A stretch of DNA of 64,000 nucleotides from the NCBI RefSeq assembly GCF_001425045.1, contig NZ_LMDJ01000007.1, forward strand, positions 62,001-126,000. The letters are read 5' to 3'. Numbering within the stretch: position 1 is the first letter of the stretch; the number at the start of each line of letters is the position of its first letter. Position numbers and translations under genes: made by a program. The stretch is from Massilia sp. Root351 (GTDB lineage Bacteria; Pseudomonadota; Gammaproteobacteria; Burkholderiales; Burkholderiaceae_D). Below are positions 17,181 to 25,302 of this stretch, one piece after another. Under the pieces are notes generated by a model. The model saw only the letters and a program-made list of their open reading frames with translations, was not told where the DNA came from and did no database searches.

Positions 17181-18607
17181 TATTGGTTGTTCGTCGTTGC
17201 CGGGGCGGTCCAGCCGCCGCCGGCGGCGCGGTACAGCGCCACCCAGGCGTTGCTGCGTTCCTGCTGCAGGTTGACCACCGTGTTCTCGGCGGCCAGGCGG
17301 CTGCGGCGCGCATCTTCCAGCTCCAGCAGGCTGGCCAGGCCGTTCTTGTAGCGGTCTTCGGTGGCGGTGAACGCCACGCGGTAGCCTTGCAGCGAAGTCT
17401 CGGCGTCGGCGGCGCGCTCGCCGGTGCTGTTCAGCGTGACCATGGCTTGCTCCAGTTCGGCCACCGCCTTGCGCACGTTGGCCCGGTACTGGCTCACGGC
17501 CAGTTCGTAGCGCGCCTGCGCGGCGTCGACGTTGGCGCGCCGGCGGCCGGCGTCGAACACCGGTACCGAGATCGCCAGCGGGCCCACGGTCCAGGTGTCG
17601 AGCTGGGTGTTCTCGCCGCCGCTGCGGAAGTTGGCCGCCCCCACGGAGCCCGACAGCGACAGGCGCGGATAACGCTGCGCCTGGGCGCCGCGCACCTCGA
17701 AGCTGGCCGCGGCCACTTCCTGTTCGGCGGTGTAGACGTCGGGCCGCTGGCTCAGCGTTTGCGCCGGCAGTGCGGCGATGGCGATGGCCGGCGCCGATGC
17801 GCTGGCGGCGGCCGCCGCTGTCCCGGCCGCGGCCAGCTTGGCGCGCAGTTCCGGTTCGGCGATAGCAGTCAGCGCCACCAGCGACTTGACGCCGATGTCG
17901 CAGGCGGCGCGCTGCGCGCTGGCGCGGTTGCGGCCGTCGGCTGCGCTGGCGCGCGCCAGCGCGGCGTCCGCCGGCGGCACGAAGCCGGCCTTGCTGCTCA
18001 GTTCCGTCAGGCGCGCGCTGTAGGCGCGCGAGCCGGCGTCCTGCACCGCCACCTTGAGCAGCTGTTCGCAGGCGCGCAGGCCGTAGTATTGGTTGGCCGT
18101 TTCGGCGGCCACCGACACGCGCGCCTCGTGCCAGCCGGCGCTGGCGCCGTTGAAGCGCGCTTCGGCCGCGTTGCGCGCGGCGCGCCCGGCGCCGAACACG
18201 TCGATCTCCCACGAGGCCTGCAGCGCCACCTGGCTGGTGGTGCCGGTGGGGATGGACGATTGCTGGTTCTGGCGCGCCACGCTGCCGGCCAGGTCCAGGT
18301 TGGGGGCCAGCGCGGCGCCGGCCGCCACGCGCTCGGCGCGCGACTGGGCGATGCGCGAACGGGCCGAGGCCAGCGTGGGGCTGGCCGCCTGGGCTGCGTC
18401 GATCAGCTGCACCAGCAGCGGGTCGCCCTGGGACTGCCACCAGTTGTTCAGGTCGGTGAGGCTGCCGTTGTGCGGCAGCGGCGCCAGCCATTGCTGCGGC
18501 GCGGCCGGGTCCACCTTGGCGGGCGGCGCGGTCAGGGCGCAGCCGCCCAGCGACAGCGCCGCCGCCACCGCCATCGCCCGCACGGTTTGGTGCTGGTTTT
18601 TCTTCAT
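17180..18607 (-). CDS. NodT-family outer-membrane factor of the RND pump
   Basis: 475-residue outer-membrane efflux lipoprotein. The signal peptide ends LSLGGC, so Cys about 23 is lipidated. It contains two OEP repeats, the WWQSQGDPLLVQLIDAAQAA opening of the NodT subgroup and RPDVYTAEQEVAAASFEVRG in the second half. An Ala-rich insertion (about residues 255-275) is slightly unusual. The start overlaps the regulator stop as ATGA (18604-18607). With the adaptor and permease it completes the tripartite pump. Confidence 0.9.
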   Translation of the reverse strand: MKKNQHQTVRAMAVAAALSLGGCALTAPPAKVDPAAPQQWLAPLPHNGSLTDLNNWWQSQGDPLLVQLIDAAQAASPTLASARSRIAQSRAERVAAGAALAPNLDLAGSVARQNQQSSIPTGTTSQVALQASWEIDVFGAGRAARNAAEARFNGASAGWHEARVSVAAETANQYYGLRACEQLLKVAVQDAGSRAYSARLTELSSKAGFVPPADAALARASAADGRNRASAQRAACDIGVKSLVALTAIAEPELRAKLAAAGTAAAAASASAPAIAIAALPAQTLSQRPDVYTAEQEVAAASFEVRGAQAQRYPRLSLSGSVGAANFRSGGENTQLDTWTVGPLAISVPVFDAGRRRANVDAAQARYELAVSQYRANVRKAVAELEQAMVTLNSTGERAADAETSLQGYRVAFTATEDRYKNGLASLLELEDARRSRLAAENTVVNLQQERSNAWVALYRAAGGGWTAPATTNNQ

Positions 18608-19272
18608 GCTGTTTTTTCCTTGATGCGGATCTTTTCTGCTTCTATCAATGCCGTGGCGTAGTCGCTCAGGCGGGCGGTCCAGGTGGCGATGGCTTCCGGT
18701 CCGGCCATCAGCTGCGGCCTGATGGTCTTTACGACATCGCCCGCCATCATCAGCATCAGCGCCATGGAGGCGATGCTGAAGGCGAGGCGATGGGTTTCGT
18801 CGTCCGGCGCTGGCTGGCCGAGGTGGCGCGCCAGCACACGGCTGAAGGCATCCTGCTCGGGGCGGATGCCGTTTTCAATTTCGTTGGCCCAGATGCCGGT
18901 GGGCTCGAGCATTTCGCGGAACCACAGCCGCATGCAGATTTCCATCATGTCGCCTTCCAGCAGCGGCGCCAGCATCTGCTGGAAGAAGCCTTCCAGCGAT
19001 TGGCGCAGCGTGAAGTGGGGCTGGTCGAACATGGCAATGTTGTCGGCCGGGGCGGGGGAAATGGCGGTGAAGGCGGCGCGGTACAGGCCGGCCTTGTCGC
19101 CGAAGTAGTAGCTGATGGCGGCCACGTTGACGCCCGCCGCCAGCGCGATTTCGCGGGTGGAGGCGCGCGAGTAGCCCTGTTCGGCGAACAGGCGCATCGA
19201 GGCCAGCAGCAGGCGTTCGCGCGATTGCTCGCCGTCCGCACGGGATTTTTTGGGCTTTGCTTTTTCGTTCAT
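18604..19272 (-). CDS. TetR-family repressor, CecR-like
   Basis: 222-residue TetR regulator and first gene of the RND operon. The helix-turn-helix is at about residues 35-58 (STREIALAAGVNVAAISYYF), and the C-terminal ligand domain resembles the CecR/DUF1956 type (LWFREMLEPTGIW...). Members usually repress a linked efflux operon and release DNA on binding a toxic ligand. Here autoregulation through the palindrome 37 bases upstream of its start is likely. Basic N-terminal leader MNEKAKPKKSR. Confidence 0.88.
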   Translation of the reverse strand: MNEKAKPKKSRADGEQSRERLLLASMRLFAEQGYSRASTREIALAAGVNVAAISYYFGDKAGLYRAAFTAISPAPADNIAMFDQPHFTLRQSLEGFFQQMLAPLLEGDMMEICMRLWFREMLEPTGIWANEIENGIRPEQDAFSRVLARHLGQPAPDDETHRLAFSIASMALMLMMAGDVVKTIRPQLMAGPEAIATWTARLSDYATALIEAEKIRIKEKTA

Positions 19273-19308
19273 CGCGCCATTTAATCACATAATTCAAACA
19301 ATTGATAT

Positions 19309-19334
19309 AACTTAATCGATCGTTTGATTAAGTT
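19309..19334. promoter_or_regulatory. 26-bp dyad, probable operator of the TetR/RND operon
   Basis: AACTTAATC (19309-19317) and its exact reverse complement GATTAAGTT (19326-19334) flank an 8-base spacer GATCGTTT. It is centred about 50 bases upstream of the TetR start in the AT-rich divergent region shared with the DUF1800 gene. Size and symmetry suit a TetR dimer pair, so it probably controls the efflux operon and perhaps the divergent gene. Confidence 0.6.
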
Positions 19335-19451
19335 GCAGGATCGTTGTCACGACGGCTTGTAACAATTGCTTACACGCGATACACGGCGGTGTGGCCGCGC
19401 CCTCCGGGCTGGTATAAAGTCATGGCTATAACGACATCAACGAGGCCAAAC

Positions 19452-20885
19452 ATGAGAGCTGCGCGCTGGTTTGCACCGATGATTTTTGCGGCGGCCGCGC
19501 TGGCCGCCCAGGCCCACGCCGCGCCGCTGGCCGGCGAGGCGGCCGCGCTGCATGTGCTGAACCGGCTGGCCTACGGGCCGGCGCCGGGCGACATCGAGCG
19601 CGTGACGCGGATGGGCGTGGCGGGCTACATCGACAGCCAGCTCTACCCCGAGTCGCTGGCGCTGCCCGCCGCGCTGGCCGAGCGCCTGGCGGGACTGGAC
19701 ACGGTGCAGCGCAGCAGCGGCGAGGTGCTGGGCGACTTCCTGGCCGTGCGCGACATGGTCAGGGACGAAACCGAGGACGCCAGGGCCATGCGGCGCGAAG
19801 TGCTGGCGCGCATCACCAGCCAGACGGCCGAAGCGCGCATCGCGCGCGCGGTGGCCAGCCCGCGCCAGCTGGAGGAGGTGATGGTGGACTTCTGGTTCAA
19901 CCATTTCAACGTCTTTTCCGGCAAGGGCCAGGTGCGCCCGCTGGTGGCAAGCTATGAGCGCGACGCCATCCGCCCCTATGTGTTCGGCGCCTTCCGCGAC
20001 ATGCTGGGCGCCACTGCCAAGCATCCGGCCATGCTGTACTATCTGGACAATTACCTTTCCAAGGCCGGCGGCGTGAACGAGAACTACGCGCGCGAGCTGA
20101 TGGAGCTGCACACGCTGGGCGTGGACAAGGGTTATACGCAGAAGGACGTGACCGAGCTGGCGCGCATGCTCACCGGCTGGACCTTCGCGCCGCGCCAGGT
20201 GGTGGCGCGCAACGAGACGTTCCGCTTCGATCCCAAGCGCCACGACCAGGGCGAGAAGCAGTGGCTGGGCCGCCTGGTCAAGCCGCAGGGGCAGGCCGAG
20301 GGCGAATACGCGCTGGACGTGCTGGCCGTGCATCCGGCCACGGCGCAGCACATCAGCTACAAGCTGGCGCAGTATTTCGTCGCCGATCAGCCGCCGCCGG
20401 CCCTGGTGGAGCGCATGGCGCAGACCTGGCTTGCCAGCAAGGGCGACATCCGCTCGGTGCTGAAAACGCTGTTCGCCAGCGCCGAATTCATGGCGCCGGA
20501 GGCGCAGGGCGCCAAGTTCAAGACGCCTTACCAGTTCGTCATTTCCGCCGCGCGCGCCGCCTATGCAGGCGCGGCGGGCGGCAGCGCGGCGATGCTGCCG
20601 GAAGTCAAACCGGTGATGGGCGCGCTGGACCGGCTGGGCATGCCGCTGTACGGCTGCCAGACGCCGGACGGCTACAAGAACACGCAGGCAGCCTGGCTCA
20701 ACCCGGACGCGCTGAGCCGGCGCATCGGCTACGCGGCCACGCTGGCGCAGGGCACGGATGCGGCGCAACTGCAGGCCGCGCTGGGCGGCTCGGTGTCGGC
20801 CCGCACGCGCGACATCGTGGCTGCCAGCCCGCCAAAAATACGCACTGCCATGCTGCTGGGCAGTCCCGATTTCATGCAGCGCTGA
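19452..20885 (+). CDS. DUF1800 family secreted protein
   Basis: 477-residue DUF1800 protein with a cleavable signal peptide (MRAARWFAPMIFAAAALAAQAHA). Start 19452 has GAGG 6 bases upstream and gives a clean signal; the open frame back to 19344 does not. Family landmarks are LHVLNRLAYGPAPGDIERV near the N-terminus, WFNHFNVFSGKG, NENYARELMELHTLGV and YTQKDVTELARMLTGWTF. The biochemical function is unknown. DUF1800 proteins almost always pair with a DUF1501 protein, as here 31 bases downstream, and are thought to act in the periplasm or at the cell surface. Confidence 0.9.
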   Translation: MRAARWFAPMIFAAAALAAQAHAAPLAGEAAALHVLNRLAYGPAPGDIERVTRMGVAGYIDSQLYPESLALPAALAERLAGLDTVQRSSGEVLGDFLAVRDMVRDETEDARAMRREVLARITSQTAEARIARAVASPRQLEEVMVDFWFNHFNVFSGKGQVRPLVASYERDAIRPYVFGAFRDMLGATAKHPAMLYYLDNYLSKAGGVNENYARELMELHTLGVDKGYTQKDVTELARMLTGWTFAPRQVVARNETFRFDPKRHDQGEKQWLGRLVKPQGQAEGEYALDVLAVHPATAQHISYKLAQYFVADQPPPALVERMAQTWLASKGDIRSVLKTLFASAEFMAPEAQGAKFKTPYQFVISAARAAYAGAAGGSAAMLPEVKPVMGALDRLGMPLYGCQTPDGYKNTQAAWLNPDALSRRIGYAATLAQGTDAAQLQAALGGSVSARTRDIVAASPPKIRTAMLLGSPDFMQR

Positions 20886-20916
20886 TTGTCACACTGAACA
20901 GCGCGGGAGAGCGAAT

Positions 20917-22149
20917 ATGCAACGCAGAGACTTCCTCAACGCCTTCGCCGCCGGCGCCGGCCTGACCATTCCCCTGGGCCGCCATGCCTGGGCCGCCACG
21001 GCGCGCGGCGGCGTCACCGGGCGCAAGCTGGTGGTGGTCATGCTGCGCGGCGCGGTCGATGGGCTGAACGTGGTGGCGCCGCTCGGCGATGCGAACTACG
21101 CCGTGCTGCGTCCCACGATTGCGCTGGCCGCGCCGGACAAGGAACACGGCGCGCTGGACCTGGACGGCTATTTCGCGCTGCACCCGGCGCTGGCGCCCTT
21201 GATGCCGCTGTGGGGCGAGAAGAAACTGGCCTTCGTGCACGCCAGCGGTTCGCCGGACGCGACCCGTTCGCACTTCGACGCGCAGGACTACATGGAGTCC
21301 GCCACGCCTGGGGTGAAAAGCACGCCGGACGGCTGGATGAACCGCCTGCTTGCCGCCTTGCCCGGCACCTCCACCCCCACGCGCGCGGTCAGCGTCGGGC
21401 CGACCATGCCGCGCATCCTGAGCGGGCAGGCGGCCGCCATCAACATCGCCAACGGTGCGGCTGCGGGCAAGCCCGGCCCGCTGGACCGGCCGGTGCTGGC
21501 GGCGGCGTTCGACCAGCTTTACCTGGGCCACGAGCGCTTCGGCAAGGTCTACCAGGATGGGCGCGAGGCGCACAAGGAAGTGATGGCGGCCACCATGGCC
21601 GAGGCGGTGGTGGCCGACGGCGGCGCGCCGCTGCCTTACGGTTTTCCGGACGACGCGGCGCGGCTGGCCGTCCTGATGCGCAACGAGCCCAATGTGCAGC
21701 TGGCTTTCTTTGCGCTGGGCGGCTGGGACACGCACGCCGGCCAGGGCGCGGGCACCGGGCAGCTGGCCAACCGCCTGGCGCCGCTGGCGCAGGGCCTGGC
21801 GCTGCTGGCGCAGCGGCTGGGACCGATGTTCGATGACACGGTGATCGTGGTGATGTCGGAATTCGGGCGCACCGCGCGCGAGAACGGCAACGGCGGCACG
21901 GACCACGGCCACGGCAATGCGATGTGGGTGCTGGGCGGCGGCGTGGCCGGCGGCAAGGTGCTGGGCGACTGGCAGGGCGTGGGCGACGGCCAGCTCAACG
22001 AGGGCCGCGATTTGCCGGTGACGACCGACTTCCGCACCGTGCTGGCGCATATCGCCGAGCGCCACCTGCGTCTCGGCGACCGGCAACTGGCGCAGGTGTT
22101 CCCGCGCATGCCGGCCACGCCGTCCGGCTTGCGGCTGCTGCGGGCGTAA
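20917..22149 (+). CDS. DUF1501 family Tat-secreted protein
   Basis: 410-residue DUF1501 protein. It starts MQRRDFLNAFAAGAGLTIPL: the RRDFL sequence is a twin-arginine export signal, so it is probably exported folded. The start at 20917 follows GGGAGAG. DUF1501 proteins are related to the alkaline-phosphatase/sulfatase fold; conserved pieces here are VVMLRGAVDGLNVVAP, GGWDTHAGQG and VVMSEFGRTARENGNGGTDH. The His/Asp residues of the last two are the likely metal ligands. It forms a two-gene unit with the upstream DUF1800 gene. The pair's substrate is not known. Confidence 0.9.
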   Translation: MQRRDFLNAFAAGAGLTIPLGRHAWAATARGGVTGRKLVVVMLRGAVDGLNVVAPLGDANYAVLRPTIALAAPDKEHGALDLDGYFALHPALAPLMPLWGEKKLAFVHASGSPDATRSHFDAQDYMESATPGVKSTPDGWMNRLLAALPGTSTPTRAVSVGPTMPRILSGQAAAINIANGAAAGKPGPLDRPVLAAAFDQLYLGHERFGKVYQDGREAHKEVMAATMAEAVVADGGAPLPYGFPDDAARLAVLMRNEPNVQLAFFALGGWDTHAGQGAGTGQLANRLAPLAQGLALLAQRLGPMFDDTVIVVMSEFGRTARENGNGGTDHGHGNAMWVLGGGVAGGKVLGDWQGVGDGQLNEGRDLPVTTDFRTVLAHIAERHLRLGDRQLAQVFPRMPATPSGLRLLRA

Positions 22150-22156
22150 TGCCGCC

Positions 22157-24298
22157 TCACAGGCGCGGGGTGAGCTTCATGACGGGGCGCGGCCGGTACA
22201 TCCTGTCTTCCACGCTGGCGCCGCTGGCGTCGATGTGCGCGCCCATGGCGGCCAGGTCCGCCAGCAGCGCTCCGGCCAGCGCTTTTTCCGGCATGTTCAG
22301 GCGGCTGCGGCCGGCCGCTTGCCGCCAGCGCTGCGCCGCGCCGGGTGCGCCGGCTTTGCGCGCCAGGCGTTCCAGGTTGCCCAGCACGGACAATACCTGC
22401 ACCTGCTCGTGATTGTCCCAGCCGTTGCCGCCGCCCTGCGGGTGGAAGCGCCGGTACAGCATCTCGGCTGCGCAGGCGCCGGCGTCGGCCAGGCGCTCCA
22501 CCGCTGCCTTCGGCATATTCAGATTGAGTCCGCCCTCGCCGGGCCGCAAACTGATCTGGACGATGCGGTCGCGGTAGCCGGGGTAGGGGAACAGGATTTC
22601 GTCGCGCCAGTTTTGCATGGTGGTGAAAATGTTGGCCAGGAAGCGGAACACCCCGGCCGGCGTGGCGTCGCTGGACGGCGCCCAGTAGCGCTGCATGCCG
22701 CGGCTGTTGTCGTCCGGCAGATAGACGCGGCCATCGAGGCCGCACTGGGCGGCGTCTTCGATCGGGTACTTGGGATGCGCTTCCTTCAGGTTGATGGCGA
22801 AGGTGGGGTGCTCGGGCAGCAGGGTGTCGAAGAAGTGCAGCGGCATGTTGCTGGAGATGCCGCCGTCCGAGAACCACACCCGTTTCAGCTTGCCGTCGTC
22901 GGTGAAGTCGCGCGCATACAGCGGCACGGCCGACAGCAGCAGCGGAAAGCTCAGGCTCATGCGCACCGCGACCACCACCGGCAGGTGGGCGTTGGTGGCC
23001 AGGCGCACCAGCTGGCTGCCATCCGGCGCGGTGACGGCGTCTTCCAGCGGCGGCACCGGCGCTTGCTCCAGCAGCCAGTCCATCACGTTTTGCGGGAACA
23101 GGTGCGACCATTCGCCGGGATGAAAGTAGAAGGCGCCGGCATTGTCGCGGAAGGGCAGGGTGTAGGGCATTTGCTGGCTGAGCGCCGTGGTCACCACTTC
23201 CAGGTTGATGGCGCGCTCGCCGGGCGCGCTCTCGTCCTGCGGTCCCCACAGGTCGCCGAAGGTGAGCGGCCGGCCGGGCGGCAGTCCGGCCAGCTGGTTC
23301 AGGTAGGCGGTGAGCCAGTCGGTCAGCGCGGTGGCGGATTCCATGCCGGTGCTGCGGCCGCTGCAGATGCCGTAGAAGTTCAGGTGCAGGCCGCGCAGCA
23401 GGGCGCTGCCCCAGCGCCACAGGCCCACCCCGAAGCCGCAGGCGATGCACAGGGGCGCCAGCAGCAGGAAGGGGATCTGCACGCCGATGTTGAGCGGACC
23501 GGCGTGGCCGGGCAAGCCGGCGATGGCGACGGCCAGCACCAGCGTGCCGGCCGCCGCCGCGCATACCGCTTCGGCGGCCAGGCGGCGCTGTTGCGGGGGC
23601 AGGCCGGCCAGCTTGCGCCAGGGACCGCCGGCGCGCGCGGCCGCGTGCAGTGCGCCGGCGCCGGGGGCCGGCAGCAGTGCAAAGGCGCGGTGGGTGAGCC
23701 AGGCGGCGCCGGCGGCGGTGCCCAGCATGGCCAGCGTGGTGGCGGCGCTGCGCAGCAGCGTGAGGTGGGTGGCCAGCATGACCAGCGGCGCAATCAGCAG
23801 CAGCGCCGCGCCCAGCACGCTCGGCCAGTGGATCAGCGCGGCGGCAATGGAGAGCGCGGCGCGCGGTTTGTCGCGCGCCGCGATGTAGCGCATGGCTTGG
23901 TCGAAATGGCGGTGCAGCGCTGCCGTAGGCTGGAACAGGCGCGCCAGCCGCGAGCGGCCGTGTTCCTGCGCCTGCAGCTCTTCCGGCAGGCCGGCCAGGG
24001 TGGCGAAGGCGGCCGGCTGGCGCCCGCTCTGGCGTCCGCATTCGGCGGCGGCGCAGGCTGCGGCGGCGATGGCGCCGGCCGAGGTGCCGCCAATGTTCTT
24101 GAACGCGTAGCCGCGCGCCAGCCGCGCAATCAGCTTGGGGTAGACGATGCCGCTGGAGATGCCGCCTTTCATGACGAGGTCGCACAGCGGTAACGACGCG
24201 TTGCTGCCCGCGTTGTTGCTCGTGCTGTTGCTTGCGTGGCCGTTGGTGCTGCTGTCTGCGTTGCTGATTTGCTGCTCCTTTTGCAAAAATCCGGACAA
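22157..24298 (-). CDS. patatin-like phospholipase with transmembrane insertion
   Basis: Up to 713 residues. The patatin catalytic set is complete: glycine-rich oxyanion motif VMKGGISSGIVYP, nucleophile Ser in GTSAGAIAA and catalytic Asp in SDGGISSNMP. It should be a Ser-Asp acyl hydrolase acting on lipids. Between nucleophile and Asp lie four hydrophobic segments (for example VLGAALLLIAPLVMLATHL and IPFLLLAPLCIACGFGVGLW), so the enzyme is probably embedded in the membrane. The start is uncertain. The frame has no ATG before the oxyanion motif. TTG 24298 overlaps a terminator T tract and TTG 24286 has no ribosome site, whereas AAGGAG sits 6 bases before an in-frame ATC at 24268. It converges on the DUF1501 gene with 7 bases between stops. 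Confidence 0.85.
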   Translation of the reverse strand: MSGFLQKEQQISNADSSTNGHASNSTSNNAGSNASLPLCDLVMKGGISSGIVYPKLIARLARGYAFKNIGGTSAGAIAAAACAAAECGRQSGRQPAAFATLAGLPEELQAQEHGRSRLARLFQPTAALHRHFDQAMRYIAARDKPRAALSIAAALIHWPSVLGAALLLIAPLVMLATHLTLLRSAATTLAMLGTAAGAAWLTHRAFALLPAPGAGALHAAARAGGPWRKLAGLPPQQRRLAAEAVCAAAAGTLVLAVAIAGLPGHAGPLNIGVQIPFLLLAPLCIACGFGVGLWRWGSALLRGLHLNFYGICSGRSTGMESATALTDWLTAYLNQLAGLPPGRPLTFGDLWGPQDESAPGERAINLEVVTTALSQQMPYTLPFRDNAGAFYFHPGEWSHLFPQNVMDWLLEQAPVPPLEDAVTAPDGSQLVRLATNAHLPVVVAVRMSLSFPLLLSAVPLYARDFTDDGKLKRVWFSDGGISSNMPLHFFDTLLPEHPTFAINLKEAHPKYPIEDAAQCGLDGRVYLPDDNSRGMQRYWAPSSDATPAGVFRFLANIFTTMQNWRDEILFPYPGYRDRIVQISLRPGEGGLNLNMPKAAVERLADAGACAAEMLYRRFHPQGGGNGWDNHEQVQVLSVLGNLERLARKAGAPGAAQRWRQAAGRSRLNMPEKALAGALLADLAAMGAHIDASGASVEDRMYRPRPVMKLTPRL

Positions 24299-24324
24299 AA
24301 AAAAGCCCGCGTCAGGCGCGGGCT
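24297..24324 (-). terminator. intrinsic terminator
   Basis: On the - strand the 8-bp perfect stem AGCCCGCG / CGCGGGCT, with a 5-base loop, is followed by eight T residues (24304-24297). It ends the putative short RNA that begins near 24357, and also any read-through from the response-regulator gene. It lies directly on the upstream edge of the patatin frame. Confidence 0.8.
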
Positions 24325-24357
24325 GAATCCAATGTTCGGAGAACGGTTGGAGGAGAC
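24297..24357 (-). ncRNA. candidate ~61-nt small RNA with CU-rich anti-Shine-Dalgarno motifs
   Basis: A strong promoter and an intrinsic terminator enclose about 61 bases with no open frame. The predicted transcript starts GUCUCCUCC. It folds a first hairpin closed by UCCAA/UUGGA and GUUC/GAAC, with UCC in the loop, and ends in the terminator stem plus oligo-U. The two exposed UCUCC segments are complementary to Shine-Dalgarno sequences, a pattern known for several Hfq-type regulatory RNAs. Alternatively it is an attenuated leader of the patatin gene directly downstream. The call rests on signals in the sequence only. Confidence 0.5.
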
Positions 24358-24363
24358 AGTTCC

Positions 24364-24392
24364 ACTATAGGCGCGTTTTTGTTGCAGTGCAA
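24364..24392 (-). promoter_or_regulatory. sigma70 promoter of the short RNA / patatin leader
   Basis: Reading the - strand, -35 TTGCAC (24392-24387) and -10 TATAGT (24369-24364) are separated by exactly 17 bases, predicting a start near 24357. It lies in the 107-base gap after the response-regulator stop. Confidence 0.65.
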
Positions 24393-24431
24393 TACCGTAT
24401 AAATACGATGTCTAACTATCTACTATGGCAG

Positions 24432-25274
24432 TTACGCCATGGCGGGCCCTGTGCTGGTTGTGCTCCCCGCCTGCGTGCATTGCTCCAGCGCGCCGGCCAG
24501 CTGCAGCGGCTCGAGCGGATGCGCCAGCAGTACCGCCGGGGCCCAGCCGGGCGGCAGCAGGCCGTCCAGCGCGTCGTCTTGGGCGGCGGTGACCAGTACC
24601 AGCGGCAGGCCGGCCCACTCGGACCGGTGGCGTTCCAGCACGGCCGGCACGAAGGCCGTGTGGCGGCTTTGCGTGGTGTCCGCGTCGCACAGCAGCAGGT
24701 CGAATTGCTGCCGCGCGCAATGGGCCGCCTGCTCGGCATCCGCCGCCACCGCCACCGCATAGCCGTAGTGGGCCAGGACGCTGGCCACCAGGCCGCCGCC
24801 GTCCGGCGCGGCGTCCAGCAGCAGCACGCGGGCGCGCGGCGCTGCGGCCGCCGGCGGCGCATCGTCGTCCCCGTCGCCGGCGGCGGGCGGGGGCCGGCCG
24901 CGCAGCGCCGTGGGCAGGAAGCTTTCAATCGACGGGATCAGCGTGTCCGGCTCGAGCGATTTGGGCAGATGGCCGTCGAAGCCGGCCGCGCGCAAGGCGG
25001 CCCCGCCGTCGGATACCGGCAACGCGCTCGCGGCCAGCACCGGAATGGCGGCGGTGGCCGCGTCGCCTTTGAGCAGGGCCACCACGCCGTAGCCGTCCAG
25101 GCGCGGCAGGTGGATGTCGCAGATGATCAGGTCGGGCTGCAGCTCGCGCGCCGCCACCACGCCCTGCAGGCCGTCGTAGGCGCTCAGCGGGGTATGGCCG
25201 AAGGCGGCCAGCAAATAGCACATCAGGTCCATATTGGCCTGGTTGTCTTCCACGATAAGGACGCGCGCTGCCAT
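24432..25274 (-). CDS. response regulator with two receiver domains, no output domain
   Basis: 280-residue protein. The first receiver (about residues 4-122) is canonical: acidic pair E9/D10, phospho-acceptor Asp53 in LIICDIHLPRLDG and Lys in HLPKSLEP. A Pro/Ala/Asp linker follows (about 123-147). The second receiver-like domain (about 148-262) keeps LLLCDAD, probably Asp193, but lacks the acidic pair and the conserved Lys, so it is likely degenerate. There is no DNA-binding or enzymatic output, so it should act by protein contact or as a phosphate sink. Its start is 28 bases after the stop of the hybrid kinase on the same strand, which makes the two probable partners. Confidence 0.85.
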   Translation of the reverse strand: MAARVLIVEDNQANMDLMCYLLAAFGHTPLSAYDGLQGVVAARELQPDLIICDIHLPRLDGYGVVALLKGDAATAAIPVLAASALPVSDGGAALRAAGFDGHLPKSLEPDTLIPSIESFLPTALRGRPPPAAGDGDDDAPPAAAAPRARVLLLDAAPDGGGLVASVLAHYGYAVAVAADAEQAAHCARQQFDLLLCDADTTQSRHTAFVPAVLERHRSEWAGLPLVLVTAAQDDALDGLLPPGWAPAVLLAHPLEPLQLAGALEQCTQAGSTTSTGPAMA

Positions 25275-25302
25275 ACCGCTCCCTGCTGCCCCGGCGGGCG
25301 GT

